From Zeugodacus cucurbitae (Eukaryota; Arthropoda; Insecta; Diptera; Tephritidae), in contig NC_071669.1 in NCBI RefSeq assembly GCF_028554725.1, forward strand, positions 9,634,501 to 9,698,500: 64,000 nt of DNA, read 5' to 3'. Below are positions 24,070 to 36,830 of the stretch, in pieces. The translations under genes and the position numbers were made by a program. Position 1 is the first letter of the stretch, and each line of letters opens with the position of its first letter. A model generated the notes under the pieces. That model saw only the letters and a program-made list of their open reading frames with translations, had not been told where the DNA came from and made no database searches.

Positions 24070-26320
24070 ACCGACCGTATAATCCCTTAATCCATATTAT
24101 TTTCTATACGGAAACTTACAAAACTAAATAATCGTATAATTTCTGGCTATATATAACCACTAACTCCACTATAACCTCATAAGCTTTTCACTATACCATT
24201 TACCACTCTAAATTACCTATTCATACTTGTATCTAATTAGTTCCCAGCGTCAATAACTACACGGAACTTCTCACTCAATCACAACAGCAACACATTCAAT
24301 TCGCTGGAAAATATATTTGTCGCACAAACTCGACATAAGCTCACAATTGTCACAGCCCTGCGGTGCTGTAGGAGTTGCAACACGCGCTATCAGTCATTTT
24401 CATAAACACAATATGCCTTGTACACACTTCACTGTGGGTGTACTTATAGCCTAGGCGCATATTATAACGGTGTATTGCTGCGCATTTACGCCTATTTATA
24501 TCGTTCACTAATTTGATTTCCCATTCAGCGTAAAGTATCAGGTTCATCGCACATTTCCAATAGCTATATGTAACATATTTTTTGGTGTGAGTGGTGTGGT
24601 TGTTGGCTTGAATTTCTCAATGCTTCCTAAATAACGTGAATATCAGATTGCCTTAAACGTTAACGTATTTAATAGTATTGGAATGCTATCTCTCATAGCA
24701 ACTATTGAAATACTCCTTAAAGTATCGATATCTTTGTGTGTGCGCCTAATTGTATGCTATGTGGAAGTGTGTAATTTTGGGTAAACATTGATTTTTAGGT
24801 GAAATAAAGTTCAAGAATCGTAATAATTAAGAGTCAGTTTGTTAAGTGATTAATTATTATTGGAATTATATGATTTAACCTTTGAAAAATCTCAAATTGA
24901 TGCTTTTTAAGAGATGAAGAGTCTCAGCGTCATCTGTATACAAGATCAGACAATACTTTTAGTGTTTCTTAAAGAAGCTTTGAGATTTTTTACGACAAAT
25001 TATGAGCTTTTGAAGGCATAAGCTGGAAGACGGTCGAGGTCTAGCCAGGTTATTAAGAAATACCAATAAAATAACGGGGATTCTCAAACTTTTGAGAGCT
25101 TTTCTGATATAAAAGAGAGCTTTAAGCTTGCTAAACTCAAAATTTCTTACAGCCTCCACTATGCATTTAACAAATGCTCAGAATTTAAATACAAAACCTT
25201 TAACGCCAGATTTCTACTCCACAATCCATCACAAAACTCCAAACATTCCATCACCTTGCTTCGAAAGACTGATTTCTGTCTTTCCTCTTCATACTTCAGT
25301 AAATAAAAAATCCATATAAACCGACAACTTTGTAAGTTTCATTTACTAGTACTCGTCAACATAAAATTCTCGAATTTATTTCCGCACCACACCCCTGTCG
25401 TGTCCTGTTGCGGTTTAAAACAGGCAGCTAGACAGCAACTTCTTTTAAGCCAATTTATAACCAAAATGTGGTAGAAATTGAAAGAGAGCAGGACAATTAC
25501 CATACGAATATGCAAAAATGCAAACAGTAAAGTAAACGAAAAGTGAAATGTCTGCGTGTGTGTGTGTGTGTGTGTGTGTGTCCACAAACTTATCAGAAAA
25601 GTGCACAGGCTGCAGACAGGTCAGCTTTAAAAGCACACAACAGTATTGGAAGTTGCATGAAAAGAGCTGGAGGACAAAAGAAGTTTTCTCCATTTTATTT
25701 GCACAAAAACCAGCAACAAAAACTAAAGAAACATTTTCAGTAAAAAACAACAAATTTCCATAGTTCGGTAAAGCAAAAAATACATTGTGTTTGTATATAT
25801 GTACAAAAACCAGTTTGAGATGAAGTAGTGTGGCAGTAGTGTTCTGGAAAGCATTATCTGGTATTGTGTGGGAAGCTACTTATAACTTCAATACCATTTC
25901 AATTCGTTTCAAATCAATTTCTGCAAATGTAACCAAATTTCATTCAACTGCACTCAACTAAATGGCAAATTTATTTTTAACTCTCTGCACTAATTCACTT
26001 ACAGAGATGTTGGAGTAAGAGATAATGTCACTGACAGTAGTTTGCGCTACTTAATGGACAGTTACATAGATTTTGGACAGTGGAGGATTTGTAGTATTAA
26101 ATGGGGGTAATTGAGGTTAAAAAGACCTTTTATAAAATGAGACCTTTGTATCTTTGAATGGCTAGAAAAGGCTAAAGGGTTGGTCGCGATAACTAATCTT
26201 ATCAGACTCTTCATTTCTGTTATTAATCAATCATATATTTAGTGAAATCTCCCATTCAATGAAGCTCTCCTTTTCTGTCTGTCCAGCCGTTATCGTTCAC
26301 GTTTCTACTCCTTGGACGAT
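24070..26320. other. Unique sequence with a (GT)n microsatellite
   Basis: (GT)n of about 13 units lies at 25556-25581. Open frames around it are translations of the repeat. No gene or mobile element recognised. Confidence 0.4.
25556..25581. repeat. (GT)n microsatellite
   Basis: Perfect dinucleotide run of about 13 units, one of the longest in the window. Confidence 0.95.
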
Positions 26321-26850
26321 CTTTATGAATTCATGGGTAGAGGATCTGACTTCTCAGTACCTTACACGGTTTAAAGTAACTAGTTTTGCGAGAATAGTTA
26401 TATTCCCAGACAACCGGTAGTTCCGATATTAAGCTGGTTTTCAGATAGATGAAGTTACTTTCTTCCTTGTCAAAGCTGACTGAATAGATCATAATATAAT
26501 CTTTATGAATTCATGGGTAGGGGTTCTGACTTCTCAGTATCTTACACGGTTTAAAGTAACAAGTTTTGCAAGAATAATTATAGTCCCAGACAACCGGTAG
26601 TTCGGATAGTAAGCTGGATTTAAGATAGATGAAGTTACTTTCTTCCTTGTCGTTAACTGACTGAATGGATCATAATACGAACTTTAAGAATTCATGGGTA
26701 GAGGATTTGACTTCTCAGTATCTTACACGGTTTAAAGTAACTAGAATAACTATATTCCCATACAACCGGTAATTCTGATATTAAGCTGGTTTTAAGATAG
26801 ATGAAGTTACTTTCTTCCTTGACAAAACTGACTGAATGGATAATAATACA
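26321..26850. repeat. 180-bp tandem repeat, three copies
   Basis: Units start at 26321, 26501 and 26682 (ctttatgaattcatgggtag, ctttaagaa in the third). Shared blocks are 'gacttctcagta', 'cttacacggtttaaagtaac', 'acaaccggtag' and 'agatagatgaagttactttc'. The third unit has a short internal deletion. Divergence between copies is low to moderate. Non-coding. Confidence 0.95.
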
Positions 26851-29190
26851 ATAAATTCCGTTTAAAACTTCTTATAGTATAAAACTGCCTCTTTGGTTTC
26901 CATCTCAACCCAGATCCATAGTTCAGACATTCTTCGAGCATAAGTATTTTTTATATTTATCGTATCTATTTACCTTCTTCTACCGTTTATAAGTTTCTAT
27001 AGATTGTTTGATTTAAGAGCTATGTCTTCTTTAAACAATTCCATGATTCTCAATCGATTTTTCCTTATAATATTTTTCATTTCCTTATAACTTCTAAAAG
27101 GATTTCAATTAAGACTTTACATTCAGTATGAAAGATACTAGTCATGTTAGGAAATACCTCATATAGTCGATTACCAGATAAATGATCTACCAGCATCAAA
27201 CTTTTCAACTAAGTAAATGTTCGAAATGTACTTGAGATGGAACAATCTTGGCTTGAAACTGATTGAAAAGTATTAGTATACTATAAGAAACCCTTGGGTC
27301 GCTATAAATGTGGGTCTGATTATTATTCGATTATCCCTAAACTATAAGCTTTAGTGAGAGGTCTAGCGTGTTTCTTCTATATGTATAAATACAATGGGAA
27401 TCTCAACTCGAAGACTATGCTCTTATTTCCTTCAACACAAGTTTTACGTTCAACCACTGTTCTTGTAGATTCCTATAAATATGCTATATCTTCATGACAA
27501 GCTATATCAGTGACAAGCGAGGTAAACTCAACACTAAACTTTAATTGAATCGTTAAATTCTCAATACAAAAATACCGACACTTTATTGGCAACTCCTTTT
27601 TGACCCTTTAAGCAGATATAATTCAATTAAAATTCATTCGTGTGCAATGCAATGGAAAAATGGATATTCATTAGAATATTAAATAAAATTAAACTTGCCA
27701 CAGAGATGGCTATTTGCGTAGCAATGAAAGACTGCCAAGCCACTGAAGGATATGTGAGCAGACACCTACACACATTAGGCAAAGCAAAAAAAAAAAGAAA
27801 ATAAATATAATAAAATGTGATAAAATGGCATAAAAAAATAAAAAGTTGCCATAGATAACAATAAATATGAAGAAAAAAAATATATTACCAACATTTGCCA
27901 GAAGGCGCTGCGGCGACAAGCCAATGAAGTGAGCCTTGTGTCGCTGCTGTGCCCGGCGCGTCACCAACACAAAAAAAAACTGACGGATGAAGTGACCTGT
28001 CTGCCAATTCAATTGACCAAGCAAAGCGACAGAAAAGTGGAGAAATAAAAATAATAATAAAGGGAAGGATCATGAACTGACAACAAAAACACACAAAAAA
28101 AATGGAGGAGATAGAAATTTGCGGCGACGACAAAATCACAAAAAAATGTTAAAAAAACTGAAAGCAGTGACATAATGAAGCCGCCATGAATAGTAAAGTT
28201 GTGGGGCGTGCGCAGCGGCAGCTAAATTAAAAAAGTGGTAGTAAATCTAGTGTATACCGTTGCCACATGAAGGGAGTGAGCACTTGCTACAGATTATTTT
28301 ACATTTCTTTGGGCACTCAAAGAATGTTGAACGCGATGTGGCTGCGAGCGACGCGCGGAGTATGGTCATTGTAATTATCAGCAAACGGGGTTTATTTAAA
28401 GAGAATGTATATGTATACTATATATATAGTGACATAAAAAATTCAAAGCATCTTTCATATTCATTGAACAACAAAGCGTTAATTTCGCTCATCTACTTAC
28501 CGTTATGCGCCTGCTGTGCCAGGCACTATGGTTAAAAATATATAAAAAATCACACATACATACATTTATGTAGTGGACTAAATGGGGACAGTTATGTGTA
28601 TATAGCTGCTTAATGACCATAGACACCATGTGTACAAATTCTAAATATGAAAGTGTGTGGGTAACACGTTGTCATACATATATGCTGGACCTAAGCATAT
28701 ACTTTTTCTACATGCCCGTAAGTAAATGAGCGCATATTGGATTGCATAAAGTGTTAGTTGATGGGAAAAAATGACAAAGCGGTGACCGATAATTAACAGC
28801 AACGAAAGCATAAATTGGTTGGGTAACCACAAATGCATAGAGTTGCCATAATAAAAAAAAATTTGGTTTACATTAAACTGAAGAATAAATAAGAAGGTGT
28901 AGGGAGAGATATTTGTATCGTAAAATACTATACAATGTCTTACAAAGCATCGTAGCTTAGTAGGATTAGAGTAAAACTCCGGCAAAACCCTCCACAACAA
29001 CTTTAAAGTTCTAATTTAATAGAGACAAAAATCTAATAATACTGAGAGAATGATAAATATACTTGCGATATCAAGGAAAGCCACTATATTTTGCATGGAG
29101 CATACAATATTCGGTATCCCTATAATTTTTTCTAAAAAAACAGAGATTTTTGATACAAAAAACAGTCCCACATGTTCAAAAACACTGGAC
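26851..29190. other. AT-rich unique sequence
   Basis: Includes A-rich stretches at 27787-27870. Open frames here (for example 28641-29000 minus and 28260-28535 plus) carry no motif I know. No gene is supported. Confidence 0.4.
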
Positions 29191-29194
29191 CTAT

Positions 29195-30200
29195 TAACTG
29201 TTCCACAAGTTCAACAACAAAAGATGTCAGTTCTAACTTTCCATCAGTCCTCTACTAAGCAAATTTTTGTTTTGGACGAATGTGATCGTCGCGTTGTCCT
29301 TTTCCTTAAGAAATTAATGAGTATCTAATTCCAAATCCAAACAGTTTTTGACAATAGCAAATTTCTGGGGCTACCATTCGTTCCAAAAATTCAATAAGCC
29401 CAGAAACCATCAACTGTCCCACAAGTTCAATAATAAAAGATAGTGAATTAGCTCTCCTTCCAGCGAATGTGATTTTCTTAAATAAAAGAATGGGTACCTA
29501 AGATCCCTACAGAAGGGTACAGAAGATCCCTATACAATTTATAACACCCAATTTTTGAAAAGGGGGTAGCAGCCGTTTCACAATTTCAATAAACCCAGAA
29601 CCCAGCAATCGTTCCACAAGTTCAATAACAAAAGATAGTGTACCTAGCTCTCTATCAGTCTCATATAAAACTGTTTTTTTTTTTTTTGGACGAATGTGAT
29701 CTGAATAAAGGAATGGTTACCTAGGGCCAAATCTACTACAGTAGATCCCCAAGTACAATTTTTAAAGCCAAATTTTTGAGAAACATTATTTTTGCGGCAG
29801 CCGTTAGACAAATTCAATAAACTCAGAAGCCAGTAACCATTCCACAAAATGAAAAAATTGGTTACTAGACAAAATCCACTACAAAAGATCCCCCATAAAA
29901 TTTATGAGAACCAGTTTTTGAGATAATCACTTTTTGGAGCAAGCAGCCGTTCCACAAGTTCAATAAAAACGGAAACCAGTACCCGTTCCTCAAGTTCAAT
30001 AATAATAGATGGCGGTCCTGACTTTCTATTAGTCCCTTATTCAGCTGATTTTGGTAAAAACTTATTCTACGTCGATAATCTACAGTATTTGGCACGAAAT
30101 GGGTCTTCCCTATATATATATAGCTTTCTAATGGTACCTAGTTCAAAGTCCACTATAGAAGATCAAAATTCTCTACGATTTAAATGTTTTTTTCCCTTTG
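29195..30200. repeat. Degenerate tandem array, about 150-230 bp period
   Basis: The block 'ttccacaagttcaataa' with a following aaaagata recurs at about 29202, 29417, 29612, 29840, 29950 and 29986. It is joined by recurring 'ttggacgaatgtgat', 'agaagatccctataca' and 'gcagccgtt' blocks. Unit lengths vary, and insertions and T-runs (29676-29691) interrupt it. This is an old, decayed satellite-like array. Confidence 0.8.
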
Positions 30201-32190
30201 ATTCCTGTTTTGGCCTAAGATGACTTGTCTTAGCTAGTACTCCGATTTTGGAGAGAAAAAAGTATCAGCTTTAGATGACTGCCTTCAGTATGTTAGTGAC
30301 ACAGACTCAGTTGTCGCTTCGAATACCATTAGAACCGAATAAAGCTAGTTTTGGACCCTGGATAAACCCTGTCTCAGAGATAACAAAGCTTCGATTTCAT
30401 TTCTGTAATGAAAAAGCTTCTTATAAAAACCCAAAACTAATAAAAAACCAAGCCAAGGCAACTGAAACCCTCAAATTCCTTAAATAATATCAAAACGCAC
30501 TCCCTAAATGACTGAAGATGCCTGCGGAAGCACCCACCGAAGATCCACTACCATTCATAAGTCCCTACACAATTGTTTTCTCTTCAAAATTCATTGCATT
30601 ACAAATTGAACGATTTAAGTGTGTCTGCTGGCAACCCTGCTGAGCGTGAGCGCACGTGCCCAACGAACGATGGTAAAACAATAATGTACGCAAATCCTTT
30701 AATAAGTAATCACTTTGTGCACACAAACATACCGGTTCATTGGTTCATTTGAAGTGATGCCCACAATTTACAGCAACAAACACACGCATAAGCAGATTGC
30801 CTCCTGAAAGCTTGTGTGTGAGCTGAGTAGTAGCATATGTAGCGCATATACTGGTATGAGGAAAGGAATGGAGCAAGTTATTTTCCATGTGGCACAATAG
30901 CATAAAGTTTTCTTTTCACTTTATTTACATACACTTCCTGTGACTTAATAAACCGATGCCGCATAGCCTTTTTCTCAGCAATCTAATGTACCCACGTGTG
31001 TCCTCCTTTACATGCTTGTATATGTGTGATTTGCATATGGATTTGTGTGTTTGTGACAGCGCCGCAGCAGCCATTCATTGAATTCAACTTTAACACACAC
31101 AAGCGTACTGCTATGCTCAGATTGTTGTTGTTGTTGCAAGTAACTCAGTTATTAACTGAAACAGTTTACAGTAACACACACACACACTCATACTCCTACT
31201 CATAGTCAGTCTCATACTCACACAATTGTAAGCAATCTTCATCATTACACTTACTACTACTACGGCTGGGGGTTCATAACGTAGATAAAGTGTAGCATAA
31301 GCTCATCAATGCTGGCGTTAGGCGTTTACCGCCTTCTGTTGCTCACCAAACTGTTATTGCCGCCAACACACAGGCCAAACTCTTCATTTACTTACTTGCT
31401 TGGCTGCTGTTGGCCCTTGCGCCCTTTCATCCTCTTTTATTTGCATAGCAAACCAGCTGCTTGCGTCGAGCTCCTTAGCTGGCTGCCCCGTCTCATGCCT
31501 CTTCTCATCACACTCTCTTCCTTGTTACTTACACTACACCCTCCCTCTCATCGTTTATGTTAATTTCCCTTTGAAGCCGCTTGTTTTGCGTCCACTCATG
31601 CATTCAATGAATTCACATTTCAACTGACAACGTTAGCTCCGGTTCAGTAGTTGCACATTGGACTTCATCGTCAGTTTGTTAAAACAAAAAGTACCCAAGC
31701 CAGCACTTGTAATGCCTTGCATTTATACAAATTTATATGCTCAACTCAGCTCAGCTCAGCTGAGAGTGAAGCAGACATACAGATTTAGTTGTGTGGCGTT
31801 GATTCAATCGCAAGCTCCTACAATGCTTGCTTGTCTATATGTACGTTGGACTGCTTTCAGCTCGGCTATAATATCATAAGCAGGAGTTCCTCCGTGCCGC
31901 TCGTGCCAACGACACAACAGCATTATTATCCTTGATTCCAGACGCAAAGCAGTGGTCGGCATTTAACTGCTAACCGCAAATGTATACCTCGATATGTAAA
32001 GTAGTTTTCCGAGTAATTCTCGGCATCTAAATGCAGAGACGTGCTGGATTTAGGGGATGTCGAAGTGGTTCGAGTGCACTGAATGTACCAACTTGTGGAT
32101 GAAGCTTTAGGAATGGTGAGAGATGTGAAACAGAACATCAGATATTTCCAGTACTTTATTTAAGCCATATCCACCGTAAAACACAGCCAT
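30201..32190. other. Unique sequence, no supported gene
   Basis: A pyrimidine-rich stretch at 31370-31560 gives Leu/Ser/Pro-rich open frames. CAGCT repeats lie at 31742-31763 and (CA)n near 31174-31190. No exon recognised. Confidence 0.35.
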
Positions 32191-32370
32191 AACAATCACC
32201 GGACTCAGATTTCTTCCAGTTCTCTTATGAGATCGCAGCAGTAGTGACTATAGACCTGAATGTCCATTATTTTCTTTAGTTATCTTGTGAAATCTTACGG
32301 TTCGCCAGTCATCAGATAACTTACTACATATCTTCAGCCAGTTCTCTTATGAAATCTCTGTCCTACATTA

Positions 32371-32776
32371 TTTAGTACAGTTTCTTTATGAGATCTCAGC
32401 GGTAACAGACCCCATACTCCGTTTAGTAGTTTCCTTGTGAGATCTCAACGGTATAAAACCTCATACTCCGTTTAGTACAGTTTCCTTATGAGATCTCAAC
32501 GGTCTCAGACTTCATACTCTGATTAGTAAAGTTTCCTTATGAGCTCTCAACGGTATCAGACCTCACACTCTGTTTAGTACAGTTCCCTTATGAGATCTCA
32601 ACGGTATAAAACCTCATACACCGTTTATTACAGTTTCCTTATCAGATCTCAATGGTCTCAGACCTCATACTCTGTTTAGTACAGTTTCCTTTTGAGATCT
32701 CAACGGTCTAAGACCTCATCCTCTGTTTAGTACAGTTTCCTTATGAGATCTCAATGGTCTCAGAACTTATACTCCG
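32371..32776. repeat. 51-bp tandem repeat, eight copies
   Basis: The unit begins tttagtacagtttccttatg and continues agatctcaacggt...ctctg. It is repeated eight times with few substitutions; one copy is 49 bp. Looser relatives extend left to about 32195 ('ccagttctcttatga' at 32217 and 32340). The 51-bp unit is divisible by three and one frame is free of stops within a unit, but the 49-bp copy breaks the frame. I do not call it coding. Confidence 0.95.
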
Positions 32777-32789
32777 AAGTTGGCAATAT

Positions 32790-34280
32790 ACATTTTTCTC
32801 GATAGTTCAGTCAGTTGATCAGTATATTTGGAAACAAATTTTAATCAGAAAATTTCAGAAGGAAATTGGAAGGAAGGTTGACTTATAGGTTCAAATCGGA
32901 CCTCATAAATCATAAGTGTTTTCCTCAACGGCGAACCGTCGTCCAAATAAATATTGGACCGTTACACTCGGCAGAAAGCATTAACATACAATAGGTCCGA
33001 ATCGTACTCACGACAGTATTTCTCGCGTATCCAAAATGGATCCGCCGTTTTTATTCGGTCAAGGACTGTAAACTCGATAGCATTTTAAAGAAATATCTGA
33101 AGATGGGCATCGCTTCAACAACAACAGCAGGATATTAGATCTGGAACTATCACTTACAAATGGATGAAACAATCTGAATTTAGTCCTAAGCAGTCCAAAT
33201 TTAAAGTTTCGAAGTATTCTTCACAGTAGGTCTGCCCTTGAACTGGAGGATCCCATACAAAAACTATGGAAATCCCCCCACTGAGCGACTCTTCGCATCA
33301 CCCATGCATTCCTCCGGGTAGACAAGGATTTATGTGCCTATTCACATCGAAGTCTATATAGTAAATATAAGTCTGTATGTCTCTATCGGAGACGTCGCAC
33401 ATTTAGCAATCTTATAGCCCGACACTAGCCACTGATTTGATTGCTGCGACTGCTTGGCAGTGCTTGTAGCACGCTTTTCATTTCAAACTAAATATTGCAC
33501 TGGAGACCCGATGGAGCCGATGATGAAGCTGCTGCCGCTCCGGCGCATTCACATTCATTCATCTGAGCGCAGCTCAATGGCTATGCAGTTGGACAAAGTG
33601 GGCTGAACGTTGGTAATAATCATTGCTAACATTTGCTTTACACATTTACTCGCCAGACGGACTGACATTGTTGCTCTTGTTGTTGAGAGTATTTGAATCG
33701 CTTATGCCTTATTTGCATATATTTTATAGTTGGCATTGCGTGGTGACGCTGTCTTACTTCCTCTTCTCTTCTGACAGTGAGCTTAGATGTTCCTGCTTCG
33801 TACTCAGCTCCACTCTTCCCTTGTCCTATGAGCTCAGCTGTTCTTTCAGCCGGTCTTTCTTGCTTCACAGCTCTTCTTCTCTCCTCTGTTGGAAGTGAGC
33901 TCTGCAGACGTCCATTTAAATTTTCTGCCAAGTCTGCGTTTATTTTTCTTTCTTTTTTTTGTTGAGCTGGCAACTACTATTTATTTTAAATGTTAATTCT
34001 TTCTACAGTTCCTTTTTTGTTTATTTTTGAGTCTCTGTGTGTGTGTGGCAGTAGAAAATTAGCTTGGCTGCACTTTCAATTTGTTTTTAATTAAATTACA
34101 CTTGAAATTGTATCCGCCAACAACGAGCTGCTAACTAAGCAGCTAACTAAGGCATGCCACGCAGCGAGACCAATCAAATCTCTTCGAGAAATATATATGT
34201 ATTTCTATATATGTTTGGACCAGTCTATCAAAACTCTCATTTCTGTCTACAAATGAAGCAAAAAAAATAAACTCATCTAT
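32790..34280. other. Unique sequence upstream of a candidate promoter
   Basis: No mobile element is seen. Opposing open frames at 33623-33898 (plus) and 33638-33973 (minus, 111 codons, Arg/Glu/Gln-rich) overlap, so at most one could be real. Neither resembles a family I know. Confidence 0.35.
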
Positions 34281-34282
34281 GC

Positions 34283-34317
34283 TATAAAATATGCAAGCTC
34301 CCATCGAGCTTCAGTTT
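34283..34317 (+). promoter_or_regulatory. Candidate RNA polymerase II core promoter (TATA box and initiator)
   Basis: tataaaa starts at 34283, and a consensus fly initiator tcagtt lies at 34311-34316 with its A at 34313. The spacing from the first T to the initiator A is 30 bases, the Drosophila optimum. Downstream sequence is C/A-rich like a 5' leader. The first ATG of note, at 34418, gives only an 18-codon frame. No strong downstream promoter element is seen. Host function is inferred; no attached coding exon was identified. Confidence 0.35.
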
Positions 34318-35640
34318 CTACACTGTCTGCAGCGCGCACTATTGAATTCTTCTGTCATCCAACGCTTCAGCAGCCACCCACCGCTTCACAGTCAATCACC
34401 CACGCAAAGTCCTTCAATGCAGCACTCCAGCTCCGTTTCATTTATCAAATCTCAATTCACTTCAATTGCTTGAATGGTCGCGCAATTGGCTCATGAGTCT
34501 CTGATCTGCTGCATTTAACAAGCGTCCACACACACACACACACACACACCCACTTTACACCACTCGGTAGCTTTTTGTGTGAAGTGTTGTCGGAGACTTG
34601 ACTTGACTTCTTGACGGATTTGTTATTTTATTTAACAAATTACATACTTATTGATTACAGCAACTATTGCAGCTAGTTATCGTAGCAGTTTGGCTGCATC
34701 TTAAATGTGTTTGCCTTTGATGAATGGGAAAATATTTTCGCAATGGATAATTGCTGGAGCTTAAAGGCTTTGGGCGTTAAGTGTATGGAACTTATCAGTT
34801 GTGTTAGATTGATTTGCAGAGGTCATAAGTTAAGTTGCAATTGAGTCAATTATGAGTCGATTGTATTAATTGATTACTGATTTAATGGGAGAACTTTGAT
34901 TTTGAGACTAAAAGTTGCGGACAGATGTATTTTAGAGGTTAATTCGAAGGGGCTAAGATAATACTGTATCACTTTTCTCAAATTTCAATAGTAATTTTGG
35001 AACATCGATGCTTTGAAAGGGTCTGGTGAAATGTGTTCTATGAAAGATAAGTCTTCAGTCATAGATGTCCAAGCTGAGTAATATGTCTCTTTTTAGCACA
35101 GTTATTATGACCATCCCGAGATTCAGTTAATCGACAATCTTTTTTTGTTGAAACCACATTCGGTATGTTTCTTGTTAGACCACTTTTATCGTATTAACTA
35201 CACAGTGTCGATTGAGAGATTATAAAAAAGTATTTTTTCCTCAAAATTTCGATTACGTAAAATCAACACTTAAAAATCACAGAAGAAGATGATATGTACA
35301 AATTTTCAAACCAATTATTAGTGATAGATGACGAAGAGATTTCAAATGTGTGGGTGTCAAAAATATGGGATTGGACACTCCATTAACTAAATTATAAAAT
35401 TTTTCACCTTAGAACTTAAGGTGGCTTCAGTCAATGTTAAAATAATCCCGATTAGTTCTGAAAGGAATCTCAAACAGGGTTTGGTTTTATATTCCGATGA
35501 TACTTCTCCAAGGTATAGATTCAAATTCGCGGTACTGGTGGTAAACTTCTATAGGCGTTAGGATTAAAAGTATCAGAACTCTATCTCCCAGTACTAAAAC
35601 TGAACAAAACTTCGAGTCAGATCATTTTTTGAATAGAAGA
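34318..35640. other. Unique sequence, possible 5' leader at its start, with a (CA)n run
   Basis: The possible transcribed leader is 34313 to about 34560. (CA)n follows at 34527-34549. The rest is AT-rich with no supported exon. Confidence 0.3.
34527..34549. repeat. (CA)n microsatellite
   Basis: Perfect run of about 11 CA units. Confidence 0.95.
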
Positions 35641-35644
35641 AATT

Positions 35645-36098
35645 GTATGTATGTATGTGATTGGCGTGGCAACCGTTTAGCCGGTTATAGCCGAATCGAC
35701 GATACTGCGCCACGTCTCTCTCTCCTTCGCAGTTCGGCGCCAGTTGGAGATCCCAAGTGTAACCAGGTCGCTCTCCACCTGGTCCCTCCAACAGAGTGGA
35801 GCCCTTCCCCTTCCTCGGCCTCCTCCGGCGGGTACTGCATCGAACACTTTTAGGGCTGGAGTGTTTTCGTCCATTCGGACAACATGAGCTAGCGAGCGTA
35901 GCCGCTGTCTTTTTATTCGCTGAACTATGTCAATGTCGTCGTATAACTCGTACAGCTCATCATTCCATCGTCTGCAGTATTCGCCGTTGCCAATGTTCTT
36001 GCCCAAAATTTCGTCCAAGCTTCTGCACCATAAAGCAGGACCGGAATGATAAGCGACTTGTTTTGATTTTGGTTCGTCGAGAGAGGACTTTACTGTTC
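35645..36098 (-). pseudogene. RTE-like retrotransposon 3' fragment (copy B)
   Basis: On the minus strand this encodes the C-terminal part of the retrotransposon protein: GEYCRRWNDELYELYDDIDI, RIKRQRLRSLAHVVRMDENT, then VFDAVPAGGGRGRGR and SNWRRTAKERETWRSIVDSA. A related upstream piece (KVLSRRTKIK) is present near 36075 in another frame. The segment between it and GEYCRRW is shortened relative to the copy at 56388-57634, so an internal deletion exists. The 3' end shows the family's 'gccggttatagccga' block and a (GTAT)n tail at about 35645-35660. It is 5' truncated at about 36098, next to the AT-rich array. Confidence 0.9.
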
Positions 36099-36830
36099 AA
36101 TGGGAGTAATTTAGTAATTAATTCAATTAACGGGTTATATGTAAACCAAACCAACCGTTTTAAACTCACCTTGGACGAAAAACGGCGAAATAATTACTCA
36201 TTATTGGTTGAAGTAATTTATTAATTGAATAAATTAATGGGATAGATGTTAAACCTATTATAGAAATCGAAATGCCAAAATAATTATTCAGTCAGTTTTT
36301 TAATTGACTCAATTATTCAAGATTAATTAAAATAATTTAGTAATTGAATTTATTTAAACTAGTCTTAAACGACAAAATGCGAAAATAATTATTTAGGGAG
36401 TTACTTAATTGATTCAATTAGTCAATAATTATTAAAATAATTTAGTAATTCTATAAATAAAAACAGCCTTAAACATCAAAATTCGAAAATAATTATGCAT
36501 CAAGTTCGTTAATTGACTCAATTAGTAAATATTAATTTAAATAATTTATTAATTGAATAAATTAATGTTTTATTTATCAATCCCACAAAATAAAAATCGA
36601 AAAACAAAACTAATTTTTGCAAACAGTTTCTTAATTGACTCAATTGGTTATTATTAAATGACTTAATTTAGTAATTGTATAAATTAATGGCTTAAAAATA
36701 ACCAACAATAGATATTTATATGTATTAAAGCAACTTTCAACATTAAAATGCGAAACATAATTTTCTGACAATTTCCTAATTGACTCAATTAGTCATTATA
36801 AGTTGGTTGATTTTGTAAATGAAACGAACG
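36099..36830. repeat. AT-rich degenerate tandem array, about 103-146 bp period
   Basis: The block aattgactcaatta recurs at about 36302, 36407 (one change), 36510, 36632 and 36778, each preceded by gcgaaaataatta and followed by aataatttagtaattgaat-like sequence. The whole is very AT-rich and diverged. Confidence 0.85.

Noticed and set aside
33638..33973. 111-codon Arg/Glu-rich frame on the minus strand
   Set aside because: Directly opposes a 91-codon frame on the plus strand. Composition follows from a CT-rich stretch and no family resemblance is seen.
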